Part shown: in pieces, positions 16,481 to 25,145 of the stretch
How the letters are laid out: the number at the start of each line of letters is the position of its first letter
Position numbering within the stretch: the stretch's first letter is position 1
Assembly: GCF_015024225.1 (NCBI RefSeq)
Contig: NZ_JACJGM010000009.1
Span: 108,797-172,796, forward strand
Direction of reading: 5' to 3'
Length of the DNA stretch: 64,000 bases
Origin: Nocardioides lijunqiniae
GTDB taxonomy: Bacteria > Actinomycetota > Actinomycetes > Propionibacteriales > Nocardioidaceae
Made by a program: the position numbers and the translations under genes
The notes under the pieces: model-generated
Database searches by the model: none
Told to the model about the DNA's origin: nothing
The model's input: only the letters and a program-made list of their open reading frames with translations

Positions 16481-18340
16481 GTGAGCCACTACAAGAGCAA
16501 CCTGCGCGACATCGAGTTCAACCTGTTCGAGGTCCTCGGCCGCGACGAGGTCCTGGGTCAGGGCCCGTTCGCCGAGCTCGACGGCGAGACCGCCCGCTCG
16601 ATCCTCGTCGAGGTCGAGCGCCTCTCGCGCGAGGACCTCGCGGCGTCGTACGAGGACAGCGACCGCACGCCGCCGGTGTTCGACCCCGCGACCGGCACGG
16701 CCGACCTGCCCGAGTCGTTCAAGAAGAGCTACCAGGCCTGGATGGACGCCGAGTGGTGGCGCCTGCAGCTCATGGAGGAGCTCGGCGGCCAGCCCGCCCC
16801 CTCCAGCCTGCTCTGGGCCCTCGGCGAGATGGTGCTGGGCGCCAACGCGCCGGTGTGGATGTACGCCGCCGGCGCGCCCTTCGCCAACATCGTCTACCGC
16901 AACGGCAACGAGCGGGACAAGAAGATCGCGCAGTTCATGGTCGACCGGCAGTGGGGCTGCACCATGGTCCTCACCGAGCCCGACGCCGGCTCCGACGTCG
17001 GCGCCGGCCGCGCCAAGGCCACGCTCAACGACGACGGCTCCTGGAACATCGAGGGCGTCAAGCGCTTCATCACCTCGGCCGAGCACGACATGAGCGAGAA
17101 CATCATGCACCTCGTGCTGGCCCGCCCCGTCGGCATCGACGGCGTCGGCGGCCCGGGCACCAAGGGGCTCAGCCTGTTCCTCGTGCCGAAGTTCCACTTC
17201 GACCACGAGACCGGCGAGCTGACCGGCGAGCGCAACGGCGCCTACGTCACCAACGTCGAGCACAAGATGGGCATCAAGGTCTCCAACACCTGCGAGGTCA
17301 CGTTCGGCGACCCCGCCACCCACGGCGGCGAGCCCGCCAAGGGCTGGCTGCTCGGCGAGGTGCACAACGGCATCGCGCAGATGTTCCAGGTCATCGAGAA
17401 CGCCCGGATGATGGTGGGCAGCAAGGCCATCGCCACGCTCTCCACCGGCTACCTCAACGCCCTCGACTACGCCAAGGAGCGCCGCCAGGGCGCCGACCTG
17501 ACGCAGTCGGGCGACAAGACGGCCCCGCGCGTCACGATCACGCACCACCCCGACGTGCGCCGCTCGCTGATGACGCAGAAGGCGTTCGCCGAGGCGATGC
17601 GCTCGCTGGTGCTCTACACCGCCACCTGGCAGGACGAGGTGATGACGGCCGAGCACGCCGGCGAGCGAGACGAGCTGGCCGAGAAGGTCAACGACCTGCT
17701 GCTCCCGATCGTCAAGGGCTACGGCTCGGAGCGCTCGTGGGTCCTGCTGGGCACCGAGTCGCTGCAGACCTTCGGCGGCTCGGGCTTCCTGCAGGACTAC
17801 CCCGTCGAGCAGTACGTGCGCGACGCCAAGATCGACACCCTCTACGAGGGCACGACCGCGATCCAGGGCCAGGACTTCTTCTTCCGCAAGATCGTCAAGG
17901 ACCAGGGCAAGGCGCTGGGCCACCTGGCCGCCGAGATCCAGTCGTTCATCGACTCCGAGGCCGGCAACGGCCGCCTCAAGGTCGAGCGCGCGCTGCTCGC
18001 CACGGCCCTCGAGGACGCCAACGCCATCGTCGGTCACATGATCAACGACCTGATGTCGGCCGAGGGCGAGATCCGCAACATCTACAAGGTGGGCCTCAAC
18101 ACCACCCGTCTGCTGATGGCCCTCGGCGACGTCGTGTGCGGCTGGCTGCTGCTCAAGGGCGCCGAGGTGGCGCTCGAGAAGCTCGCCGGCGATCCGGGCA
18201 AGGACAAGGCGTTCTACGAGGGCAAGGTTGCGGCCGCGCAGTTCTTCGCGCAGACCAACCTGCCCCGCCTGACCGCCGAGCGCGCCATCGCCGAGAGCAT
18301 CGACCTCTCGCTCATGGACCTGGACGAGTCCAGCTTCTGA
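16481..18340 (+). CDS. fadE5: Acyl-CoA dehydrogenase, FadE5-like
   Basis: FAD-dependent acyl-CoA dehydrogenase of 619 residues, first step of beta-oxidation. It is longer than classical 390-residue enzymes because of an extra N-terminal segment and a C-terminal acetyl-CoA dehydrogenase-like domain. Seen: [19 protein letters not shown] at the start, as in mycobacterial FadE5; [19 protein letters not shown] (~165-185); [18 protein letters not shown] (~428); and [17 protein letters not shown] with the catalytic base region near 455. The GTG start gives the conserved N terminus. FadE5 relatives accept a broad chain-length range (family knowledge). A strong bidirectional hairpin follows. Confidence 0.92.
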   Translation: MSHYKSNLRDIEFNLFEVLGRDEVLGQGPFAELDGETARSILVEVERLSREDLAASYEDSDRTPPVFDPATGTADLPESFKKSYQAWMDAEWWRLQLMEELGGQPAPSSLLWALGEMVLGANAPVWMYAAGAPFANIVYRNGNERDKKIAQFMVDRQWGCTMVLTEPDAGSDVGAGRAKATLNDDGSWNIEGVKRFITSAEHDMSENIMHLVLARPVGIDGVGGPGTKGLSLFLVPKFHFDHETGELTGERNGAYVTNVEHKMGIKVSNTCEVTFGDPATHGGEPAKGWLLGEVHNGIAQMFQVIENARMMVGSKAIATLSTGYLNALDYAKERRQGADLTQSGDKTAPRVTITHHPDVRRSLMTQKAFAEAMRSLVLYTATWQDEVMTAEHAGERDELAEKVNDLLLPIVKGYGSERSWVLLGTESLQTFGGSGFLQDYPVEQYVRDAKIDTLYEGTTAIQGQDFFFRKIVKDQGKALGHLAAEIQSFIDSEAGNGRLKVERALLATALEDANAIVGHMINDLMSAEGEIRNIYKVGLNTTRLLMALGDVVCGWLLLKGAEVALEKLAGDPGKDKAFYEGKVAAAQFFAQTNLPRLTAERAIAESIDLSLMDLDESSF

Positions 18341-18361
18341 CCCACCTCCACTGATCCACCT

Positions 18362-18397
18362 CCACTGGCCCGCCAGGAGCTCCTGGCGGGTCAGTGG
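18362..18397. terminator. Bidirectional terminator between fadE5 and argP-like gene
   Basis: A 36-bp inverted repeat centred at 18379/18380: CCACTG, a G-T pair, then CCCGCCAGGAG against CTCCTGGCGGG, then CAGTGG. It overlaps the stop codon of the convergent LysR-type gene. No T-run on either side. Confidence 0.75.
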
Positions 18398-19284
18398 TGA
18401 TTTCGGCGCAGCCCGCTCGCCGCGGCGGCGCGGACGGCGTCGGTGAGCCGGGCGAGCGCCGGGCTGTCGAGGCGCCACCGCTGCCAGTACAGCGGTACGT
18501 CGAGACGGCTGCGGGCCGACAGGGCCACGACGCGGCCTGCGGCCAGGTCGGGCGCCGACTGCGGCTCGGGGAGCATCCCCCAGCCGAGGCCGAGCCGGAT
18601 CGCCTCGCGGAAGTCCGCCGAGGTCGGGACCCGGTGGACCACCGGCGGCGAGGCCGGCCCGCCGGTGCGCTCGACCAGGTGGTCGTGCTGCAGGGCGTCC
18701 TTCTCGTTGAACACCACGACCGGCATGGCGGCCCAGTCGAAGGAGCGCCCGCGCCGCCACCGCTCGGCGAACTCCGGCGACGCCACCGGCCGGTAGCGCA
18801 GCACGCCCAGCTGCTCGGACACGCAGCCCTGCACGGCCCTCGGCTCGGAGGTGACCACCGCGAGCACGTCGCCGGTGCGCAGCAGGTCCGCGGTGTGGGC
18901 CTGGTCGTCGACGTGCAGGGTGAGCATCGCGCCGGGCCACGTGGCCACCTCCCCCAGCACCGGGCGGAACCACGTGGCCAGCGAGTCGGCGTTGACCGCC
19001 ACGGGGAGCGAGAGCCGCTCGCGGGCGCCCTCGTCGAGCGCGTCGCGCGCCTCGTCGTACAGGAGCCTCGTCTGGCGCGCGAGCCGCAGCAGCGCCTCTC
19101 CCGCCGCGGTGGGACGGCACGGCGTCGTGCGCTGCACCAGCACCTGGCCGGCCGCCGACTCCAGTGCCCGGATGCGCTGGCTGATCGCGCTGGGCGTCAC
19201 GTGCAGGTGGCGGGCGGCGGCGTCGAACGTGCCCTGCTCGACGATCGCGACCAGGGCGGCCAGCTGGGCGGGGTGCGGCTCCAT
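18391..19284 (-). CDS. argP: LysR-family regulator of ArgP/LysG type
   Basis: A 297-residue LysR-type activator. The N-terminal HTH (~5-60) reads AALVAIVEQGTFDAAARHLHVTPSAISQRIRALE; the effector domain (~90-290) includes NADSLATWFRPVL, the ArgP/LysG signature (VNADSLATW). In the family, lysine or arginine binding switches on the exporter. The gene is divergent from a LysE-family exporter, the standard lysG-lysE arrangement. Its stop overlaps the bidirectional hairpin. Confidence 0.93.
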   Translation of the reverse strand: MEPHPAQLAALVAIVEQGTFDAAARHLHVTPSAISQRIRALESAAGQVLVQRTTPCRPTAAGEALLRLARQTRLLYDEARDALDEGARERLSLPVAVNADSLATWFRPVLGEVATWPGAMLTLHVDDQAHTADLLRTGDVLAVVTSEPRAVQGCVSEQLGVLRYRPVASPEFAERWRRGRSFDWAAMPVVVFNEKDALQHDHLVERTGGPASPPVVHRVPTSADFREAIRLGLGWGMLPEPQSAPDLAAGRVVALSARSRLDVPLYWQRWRLDSPALARLTDAVRAAAASGLRRNHH

Positions 19285-19368
19285 GAACCGATGCTGTCAT
19301 AAGTGTTGCTAATGATCCGTGAGTTTCTTTCGCTGGCCTGAAGCCGCCCGACCACCTAGCGTCGTCGT

Positions 19369-19968
19369 GTGCTCGACTCCGCCGTCGCCGGCCTCGCCAC
19401 CGGCCTGACCCTCATCATCGCCATCGGCGCGCAGAACGCGTTCGTGCTGCGCCAGGGCCTCGTGCGCGAGCACGTCGGACCGGTGGTCGCCGTCTGCGCG
19501 ATCTCCGACCTGGTGCTGATCCTCGCCGGGGTGAGCGGCATCGGCAGCGTCGTCGAGGAGGCCTCGTGGGTGCTCGACGTGGTGACGTGGCTCGGCGTCG
19601 CCTTCCTCACCTGGTACGGCGTGAAGTCGCTGCAGCGCGCCCGGCGCCCGCAGACGCTGGCGGCGGCCCGGGCCGGCGCCCCGACGCTGCGGCGAGCGGT
19701 CGTCACCGCGGTGGCCCTCACCTGGCTCAACCCCCACGTCTACCTCGACACCGTGCTGCTGCTCGGCTCGATCGCGACCGCCGAGGGCGACGGCCGCTGG
19801 TGGTTCGCCCTGGGCGCCTGCACCGCGAGCGTGCTGTGGTTCACCTCGCTGGGCTACGGCTCCCGCTTCGCCGAGCGCCTGTTCTCCACCCCGCGGGCGT
19901 GGCGGGTGCTCGACGTCGTCATCGGCCTCACGATGCTCGCGATCGCGCTGCGCCTCGCCCTGGGCTGA
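19369..19968 (+). CDS. lysE: LysE/ArgO family amino acid exporter
   Basis: Membrane exporter of basic amino acids, 199 residues with about six TM helices. Seen: GLATGLTLIIAIGAQNAFVLRQGL (the AIGAQNAFVLRQGL signature), a second helix VVAVCAISDLVLILAGV, and TAVALTWLNPHVYLDTVLLLG with the conserved NPHxYLDT. GTG 19369 has TAGCGT 6 nt upstream, suggesting a leaderless transcript. Export of lysine or arginine under ArgP control prevents toxic build-up (family knowledge). Confidence 0.95.
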   Translation: MLDSAVAGLATGLTLIIAIGAQNAFVLRQGLVREHVGPVVAVCAISDLVLILAGVSGIGSVVEEASWVLDVVTWLGVAFLTWYGVKSLQRARRPQTLAAARAGAPTLRRAVVTAVALTWLNPHVYLDTVLLLGSIATAEGDGRWWFALGACTASVLWFTSLGYGSRFAERLFSTPRAWRVLDVVIGLTMLAIALRLALG

Positions 19969-20003
19969 CCCGGCTGCGGGCGGCGTTCACTAGGCTGCGG
20001 CCC

Positions 20004-20819
20004 ATGACCGACCAGGAACGTCTTGCCGGGTACGTCGAGGTGTGGTGGGAGGCCGTCCACGACCTCACCGCCGTGCTCGAGTCGCTGAGCCCCGAGGAGT
20101 GGGACCTCCCGACCGACCTGCCCGGCTGGGACGTCCGCGCGGTCGCCGCGCACGTCGCCCACCTCGAGGGCATCCTCGCCGGCGCCCCGGAGGAGACCGC
20201 CGAGGTCGGTGAGCCGGCCCACGTCACCGGGATGATGGGCCTCTACACCGAGATCGGCGTGGTCAACCGTCGCGACGCCGATCCCGACGCCCTCATCAAC
20301 GAGATCCGCGAGGCCGCCACCACCCGCCACACCGCGCTCCTGCTCGACCCGCCCACCGACGGACAGGCCAAGCCGCCCGTGATCTTCGGCGGCGTCCCGT
20401 GGAGCTGGGAGACGCTCCTGCGCAACCGGCCGCTCGACGTGTGGATGCACGAGCAGGACGTACGCCGCGCGGTCGGCCGCCCCGGCGGCATGGACGGCGC
20501 GCCGGCCCGCCACACTGCGGAGTACCTCGCCGAGAGCATGGGCTACGTCCTGGCCAAGAAGGCCGCCGCGCCCGCCGGGTCCACGCTGGTGCTGGAGATG
20601 ACCGGCAGCGAGCCGTTCGCGTTCGCCGTCAACGACGCCGGCCGCGGGGAGCGGCTGCCCGAGCCGCCCGCAACCCCCACCGCCTGCCTGCGCATGGACC
20701 GCGCGAGCTTCGTGGTCCTGGCCGGGGGCCGCCGGCCCGCCGAGGTCGGCGCGGTCGAGGTGCTCGGCGACACCGAGCTCGGCAGCCGCGTCGTCGGCGC
20801 GATGGCGACGACGCCATGA
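20004..20819 (+). CDS. Maleylpyruvate isomerase family mycothiol-dependent-type protein
   Basis: A 271-residue DinB/MDMPI-fold protein. The N-terminal four-helix domain contains LPTDLPGWDVRAVAAHVAHLEGIL, the W-x-V-x-x-x-x-x-H pattern; a second His-containing helix is RPLDVWMHEQDVRRAVGRPGG near 150-170, supplying metal ligands; a C-terminal SCP2-like region follows (~190-270). Members use mycothiol as cofactor or are of unknown function; no substrate can be assigned. TAGGCT lies 7 nt before ATG 20004, so it is likely leaderless. It ends in an ATGA overlap with the SDR gene. Confidence 0.85.
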   Translation: MTDQERLAGYVEVWWEAVHDLTAVLESLSPEEWDLPTDLPGWDVRAVAAHVAHLEGILAGAPEETAEVGEPAHVTGMMGLYTEIGVVNRRDADPDALINEIREAATTRHTALLLDPPTDGQAKPPVIFGGVPWSWETLLRNRPLDVWMHEQDVRRAVGRPGGMDGAPARHTAEYLAESMGYVLAKKAAAPAGSTLVLEMTGSEPFAFAVNDAGRGERLPEPPATPTACLRMDRASFVVLAGGRRPAEVGAVEVLGDTELGSRVVGAMATTP

Positions 20820-21742
20820 GCGCCTGGCGGCTCGACGACATCCCCGACCAGACCGGCCGCACCGTCCTGGTCACCGGCACGACGGTCGGCGGGCTGGGCC
20901 ACCACACCGCCCTCGAGCTGGCCCGCCGCGGCGCCCGGGTGATCCTCTCGGGGCGCTCGGAGAGCAAGCTCGACGAGACCGAGAAGGAGGTCCGGGGCGA
21001 GGTGCCCGACGCGCTGCTCGAGCGGCTCACCGTCGACCTCTCCGACCTGTCGTCGGTGCGCGCGGCGGGCGAGCGCGCGCAGGACTTCGGGCCGATCGAC
21101 GTACTGGTCAACAACGCCGGCGTCATGGGCACGCCCCACTCCCGCACCGCCGACGGCCTCGAGCTGCAGCTGGCCACCAACCACTTCGGGCCGTTCCTGC
21201 TCACCGGGCTGCTGCTGCCGCAGCTCGTCGCGAGCGGTGACGCCCGGGTGGTGAGCGTGGCCTCGGTGTTCCACCGCTTCGCCAAGGGCGCGCCCCTGGG
21301 CGACCCGCACCGGCAGGAGGGCCGCTACTCCAAGTGGCCGACGTACGGCGCCACCAAGCTGGCCAACCTGCTGTTCGCCTACGAGCTCGAGCGCCGCGCC
21401 TGTCAGGCCGAGCTGCCGCTGCACGCCTACGCCGCCCACCCGGGCTTCGCCGGCACGCACCTGGCGGCCAACGGCCAGTACGGACGCTCCTCGGGCGGCA
21501 TCGCCACGATCCTGGACGCGACGATCCGCGCGGTCTCGCAGTCGGCGGCGGCCGGCGCCTGGCCGAGCCTGATGGCGGCGACCGCCGACCTGCCCGGCGG
21601 CACCTACGTCGGCCCGAGCGGTCTCGGGGAGATGGCCGGCGCGCCGCAGGTGGTCACGAGCAGCAAGGCGTCGCGCGACCTGGCATCGCAGCGGCGACTG
21701 TGGGAGATCAGCGAGGAGACGACGGGCATCTCCTACCCCTGA
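20816..21742 (+). CDS. Short-chain dehydrogenase/reductase
   Basis: An NAD(P)-dependent oxidoreductase of 308 residues, similar in layout to retinol/WW-domain oxidoreductase-like SDRs. Seen: TVLVTGTTVGGLGHHTALELARRGARVILSGR as the nucleotide-binding fold (a Gly-rich variant, TGTTVGGLG), DVLVNNAGVMG near 97, the catalytic Ser in VVSVASVFHRF, and YGATKLANLL giving the YxxxK pair near 180. It is translationally coupled to the DinB-type gene by ATGA, so the two products probably act together. Substrate unknown. Confidence 0.9.
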   Translation: MSAWRLDDIPDQTGRTVLVTGTTVGGLGHHTALELARRGARVILSGRSESKLDETEKEVRGEVPDALLERLTVDLSDLSSVRAAGERAQDFGPIDVLVNNAGVMGTPHSRTADGLELQLATNHFGPFLLTGLLLPQLVASGDARVVSVASVFHRFAKGAPLGDPHRQEGRYSKWPTYGATKLANLLFAYELERRACQAELPLHAYAAHPGFAGTHLAANGQYGRSSGGIATILDATIRAVSQSAAAGAWPSLMAATADLPGGTYVGPSGLGEMAGAPQVVTSSKASRDLASQRRLWEISEETTGISYP

Positions 21743-21865
21743 ACGAGATCGCCTCAGGGTGTGGTGAACCCCTGCGGGACGGCCCGGGCAGCACCTAGCA
21801 TGCCCGTGTCAGGCCCGACTCCTCGATGGCGTGGGCACCCCACCTCGTCGATGGAGCCGTTCGTG

Positions 21866-24343
21866 ATGATTGCTTGGGGACGTCGGCACCTGCGTGTCAG
21901 TCGTCGTAGCGTGGTGCGTGCCTGCGTGGTGGTCGTCGCGCTGCTCGCCAGCGCGCTGGCGCTGCCGCCCGCGTCGGCTCAGGTGCCTCGGTCCCAGACC
22001 TTCACCCTGTCGGGGGCGACGTTCTCCGACGGCGGGACCGCGACGGGATCGTTCGTGCTGCGCGCGGCCAGCGAGTCCGACTCCGCCAGCACGATCGAGA
22101 GGTTCGACGTCACGGTGTCGGGAGGCTCCTTCGACGCGACGAACTACTCCTCGACCGCAGGTGACGCCGGGTACTGGACGCTGAGCAGGGGGGAGCTTCA
22201 GGTCAGCCTGTACAAGGCCGGGTCCTCGCGCACGCTCCGGTTCGCCGGAGCCGGCCTCGACGGCACGTCAGGCACCCGCACGGTTCCGCTGTCGGTCGCC
22301 TCCGCCTCCGGCAACGTCGAGTGCTACAACTGCTCGCCGTACCGCAGGTTCACGGCGGGAGAGCTGCAGGCCGCTCCCACCGCCCTCGTCGCGCAGTCGC
22401 TCGCGTTCACGTCCACGCCGCCCACCGCGCCGGGCCTCGGGTCGACCTACAGCCCCACGGCCACCGGGACGGGCCCGTCAGGTCCGGTCACGTTCTCGGT
22501 GGGCGCGGCATCGACTCCGGGGACGTGCACGATCTCCTCGGACGTGGTCACCTTCAGCCAGGCCGGGACCTGCGTCGTCGCAGCCGACAGGGCCGGCGAC
22601 GCCGACTTCGCGGCCGCGCCGACGATCACCCAGTCGATCGTCGTCCCGGACACACAGACCATCGCCTTCCCCACCCTGCCGTCGCCCGTGCGGGGCGGGG
22701 ACGAGCACGCGCTCACGGCCACGAGCTCCTCCGGTCTCCCGGTCAGCTACTCGGTGGCGTCGGGCACGACGAACGACGCCTGCCGCATCAGCGACGACGG
22801 CACGGCCGTCGTGTTCCGCGACAGCGGCACGTGCGCCGTCGCGGCCGATCAGCCCGGGAGCGCCACCGTCCGGCCGGCTCCGCGGGTGGTGAGGTCCACG
22901 ACCGTCGACGCGAGTCGGCCGTCGGTGGCCCTGACGGCACCCCCGGGCCCGCTCTCGGGCACGTTCCCCGTGACCGTGACGTTCTCGGAGGCGGTAGCCG
23001 GACTGAGTGCCTCGGACTTCGTCGTCACCAACGGCATCGCGACCGACGTGGCCGGATCCGGTGACACGTACACGGTCGACCTCTCCGCCCTCACCTTCGG
23101 CGACGTCACCATCGGCCTGCCGGCCGCCTCCACCAACGACGTCGCAGGCAACCCCAACACCGCCGCCGACCCCCTGACCCGCACCGTGGTCAGGCCCACG
23201 TTCACGACCGGGCCGGACGCGACCATCAGCGGCACCCCCGTCGCCGGCGGCACGCTCACCGCCGCTCCGACCGACCTCGCGGCCACGACCCCAGCCGCAG
23301 CATCGTTCGCCTACGCGTGGGCAGCAGACGGCGAGCCCGTCCCGGGCGCCCGCGGGGCGACGCTGACCCTCACGGGAGCCGAGGTCGGCACGAGCATCAC
23401 CGTGACCGTCACCGCGAAGCGGGACGACTACGTCGATGCCGCCGACACCTCCGACCCGACCGCGCCGGTGCTGGAGGCGTCGTTCGGCACCGGACCCACC
23501 GCGACAGTCACCGGGACCGCCCAGGTGGGTCAGACCCTGAGTGCCGGGACCGGGGCACCGGTCCCGGACCCCGAGTCCTACCGCTTCGCCTGGTACGCCG
23601 ACGGCACCCCCGTCGCCGGTGCGACGTCGGCCACGCTGCTCCTGACCCCCGCCCATCGAGGCCGTCGGATCACGGTCGCCGTGACCGCGGTGCGGGCCGG
23701 GTACGCCGACGCCACCAGCACCTCGGCGCCCACCGCGGTGGTCGCGACCGACCGGGCTCCCGCGCTGCAGCTGCGACTGACCGTGCCGACGGGCTCACGA
23801 GACGCCGCCACGACGCCGGACGGCGAGCCCACCGTCCGCCGCGGAGCGAGCATCACCCTGCGCTGGACCTCCAGCGACGCCCAGCGCCTCACCGCCACCG
23901 GTGAGCTCGCCGACCTCCTCCGCGCCCGCTACGGCGACCGGCCCCTCCCCGCCACGGGAGCGCTCCGGGTGCGCATGGACCGGGCCGGGGCCCACCGCTA
24001 CCGGCTGCGCGCGACCAACGAGACCGGCAACACCACCGCCACGGCCGGGGTCGTCGCGGTCCGCCGACCCACCCGCCTGACCGTCGAGGCCCCCGCCACC
24101 GCGCGCCCAGGCAGGACGATCCGGGTCCGGGTCACCGGCCTGGGCTACCGCGAGCGGTTCTACGTCACCCTCAGCGACGGCCGCACCACCACGCGGGTCC
24201 GCACCGGACGAGCCGACACCCACGGCAACCTCGTCCGACGCATCACCCTCCCCCGCACCCTCGACCGCGCGACGAGGGTCACGGTGAGGGTCACCGGACG
24301 CTCCACCAGGCGCACCGGGGCCACGGTCGTCCGACTGCCCTGA
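21866..24343 (+). CDS. Large secreted protein with tandem Ig-like domains
   Basis: 825 residues with a clear Sec signal peptide: Arg-rich n-region, VVVVALLASALALPPASAQ, cleavage near residue 39. A unique beta-rich domain (~40-165) with a CYNCSPY cysteine pair is followed by repeats: two modules ending TCxVAADxxGxA (~170-355), a Bacterial Ig-like module with VTVTFSEAVAGLSASDFVVTNG (~370-445), and two YAWxADGxPVxGA modules (~450-625). The basic C-terminal domain (~640-825) is rich in RVTG and TVRV. There is no LPXTG or TM anchor, so it is probably released or wall-bound through charge. ATG 21866 is preferred because GGAG lies 9 nt upstream. Function unknown. Confidence 0.8.
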   Translation: MIAWGRRHLRVSRRSVVRACVVVVALLASALALPPASAQVPRSQTFTLSGATFSDGGTATGSFVLRAASESDSASTIERFDVTVSGGSFDATNYSSTAGDAGYWTLSRGELQVSLYKAGSSRTLRFAGAGLDGTSGTRTVPLSVASASGNVECYNCSPYRRFTAGELQAAPTALVAQSLAFTSTPPTAPGLGSTYSPTATGTGPSGPVTFSVGAASTPGTCTISSDVVTFSQAGTCVVAADRAGDADFAAAPTITQSIVVPDTQTIAFPTLPSPVRGGDEHALTATSSSGLPVSYSVASGTTNDACRISDDGTAVVFRDSGTCAVAADQPGSATVRPAPRVVRSTTVDASRPSVALTAPPGPLSGTFPVTVTFSEAVAGLSASDFVVTNGIATDVAGSGDTYTVDLSALTFGDVTIGLPAASTNDVAGNPNTAADPLTRTVVRPTFTTGPDATISGTPVAGGTLTAAPTDLAATTPAAASFAYAWAADGEPVPGARGATLTLTGAEVGTSITVTVTAKRDDYVDAADTSDPTAPVLEASFGTGPTATVTGTAQVGQTLSAGTGAPVPDPESYRFAWYADGTPVAGATSATLLLTPAHRGRRITVAVTAVRAGYADATSTSAPTAVVATDRAPALQLRLTVPTGSRDAATTPDGEPTVRRGASITLRWTSSDAQRLTATGELADLLRARYGDRPLPATGALRVRMDRAGAHRYRLRATNETGNTTATAGVVAVRRPTRLTVEAPATARPGRTIRVRVTGLGYRERFYVTLSDGRTTTRVRTGRADTHGNLVRRITLPRTLDRATRVTVRVTGRSTRRTGATVVRLP

Positions 24344-24431
24344 CCTCGATCCCTGACCCCTGACCAAAGTCGCAGCGCCTCCGACCAGCGGTCGATGCGC
24401 CGACCCCGGGGCGCGACCTAGCGTCGTACCC

Positions 24432-25145
24432 ATGCCCACCGACGCGCCCCTGCAGACCTGGGAGCTGCGTGTCGCCGGCCGCGCCCACCGCGTGGAGGTG
24501 CGTGGCTCGGTGTCGCGCCGCATCCAGTGGTGGGTCGACGGCGACCTCGTCCTGGACAAGAAGAGCGCCGACGACAAGCCGCGCCTGACCGCCCCCGACC
24601 GGCCCGAGCTCGGCGCGCTGTCGCTGCGCTTCAGCGGCCTGGGCAAGCCGCGCCGGGCCACCGTGACCCCGCAGGGGCAGCTGACCGGCATCGACCTGGA
24701 CCCCGAGGAGGGCTCGCCGGCGGCGGCGCACGAGGACCGCGTGCGCGCCCACCCGCGCCGCTACGCGCTGGTGCAGACGGCGGGCGGCGTGGCCGCGGTC
24801 GTCGTACCGATCCTGGTGACGATCCTGCTCGCGCGGCTCGCGTTCTCCATCGACTGGCCCGACCTGGGGCTGCCGAGCATCCCCTGGCCCAACCTGCCGT
24901 CGCTGCCGTCGGTCCCGCTGCCCGACCTGCCGAGCCTGCCCAGCATCAGCCTGCCCGGGTGGCTGGAGTGGGTCCTGGACCGGGGCAACTACGTCTGGCC
25001 GGTGATCATCGCCTTCGTCGTCGCCCGCGGCGAGATCGCCCGGCGCCGCAAGCAGGACGAGCTGCGCGCCCAGGCCCGCGCCGAGGCGCAGGAGCTCGAG
25101 CAGGGCCGCGACCAGGACCGCGACCGCGACGAGGGGTCGGCCTAG
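24432..25145 (+). CDS. Two-TM membrane protein with a Leu-Pro-Ser-rich extracytoplasmic loop
   Basis: 237 residues. The N-terminal ~95 residues form a soluble beta-rich domain (RVAGRAHRVEVRGSVSRRIQWWVDG). TM1 is near 112-135 (GGVAAVVVPILVTILLARLAF); a loop of short repeats such as LPSIPWPNLPSLPSVPLPDL (~145-178) precedes TM2 (~185-203); and a charged coiled-coil tail (EIARRRKQDELRAQARAEAQ) ends it. TAGCGT lies 7 nt before the ATG, so it is probably leaderless. Family not recognised. Convergent with the next gene; the last bases of the two genes overlap. Confidence 0.75.
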   Translation: MPTDAPLQTWELRVAGRAHRVEVRGSVSRRIQWWVDGDLVLDKKSADDKPRLTAPDRPELGALSLRFSGLGKPRRATVTPQGQLTGIDLDPEEGSPAAAHEDRVRAHPRRYALVQTAGGVAAVVVPILVTILLARLAFSIDWPDLGLPSIPWPNLPSLPSVPLPDLPSLPSISLPGWLEWVLDRGNYVWPVIIAFVVARGEIARRRKQDELRAQARAEAQELEQGRDQDRDRDEGSA

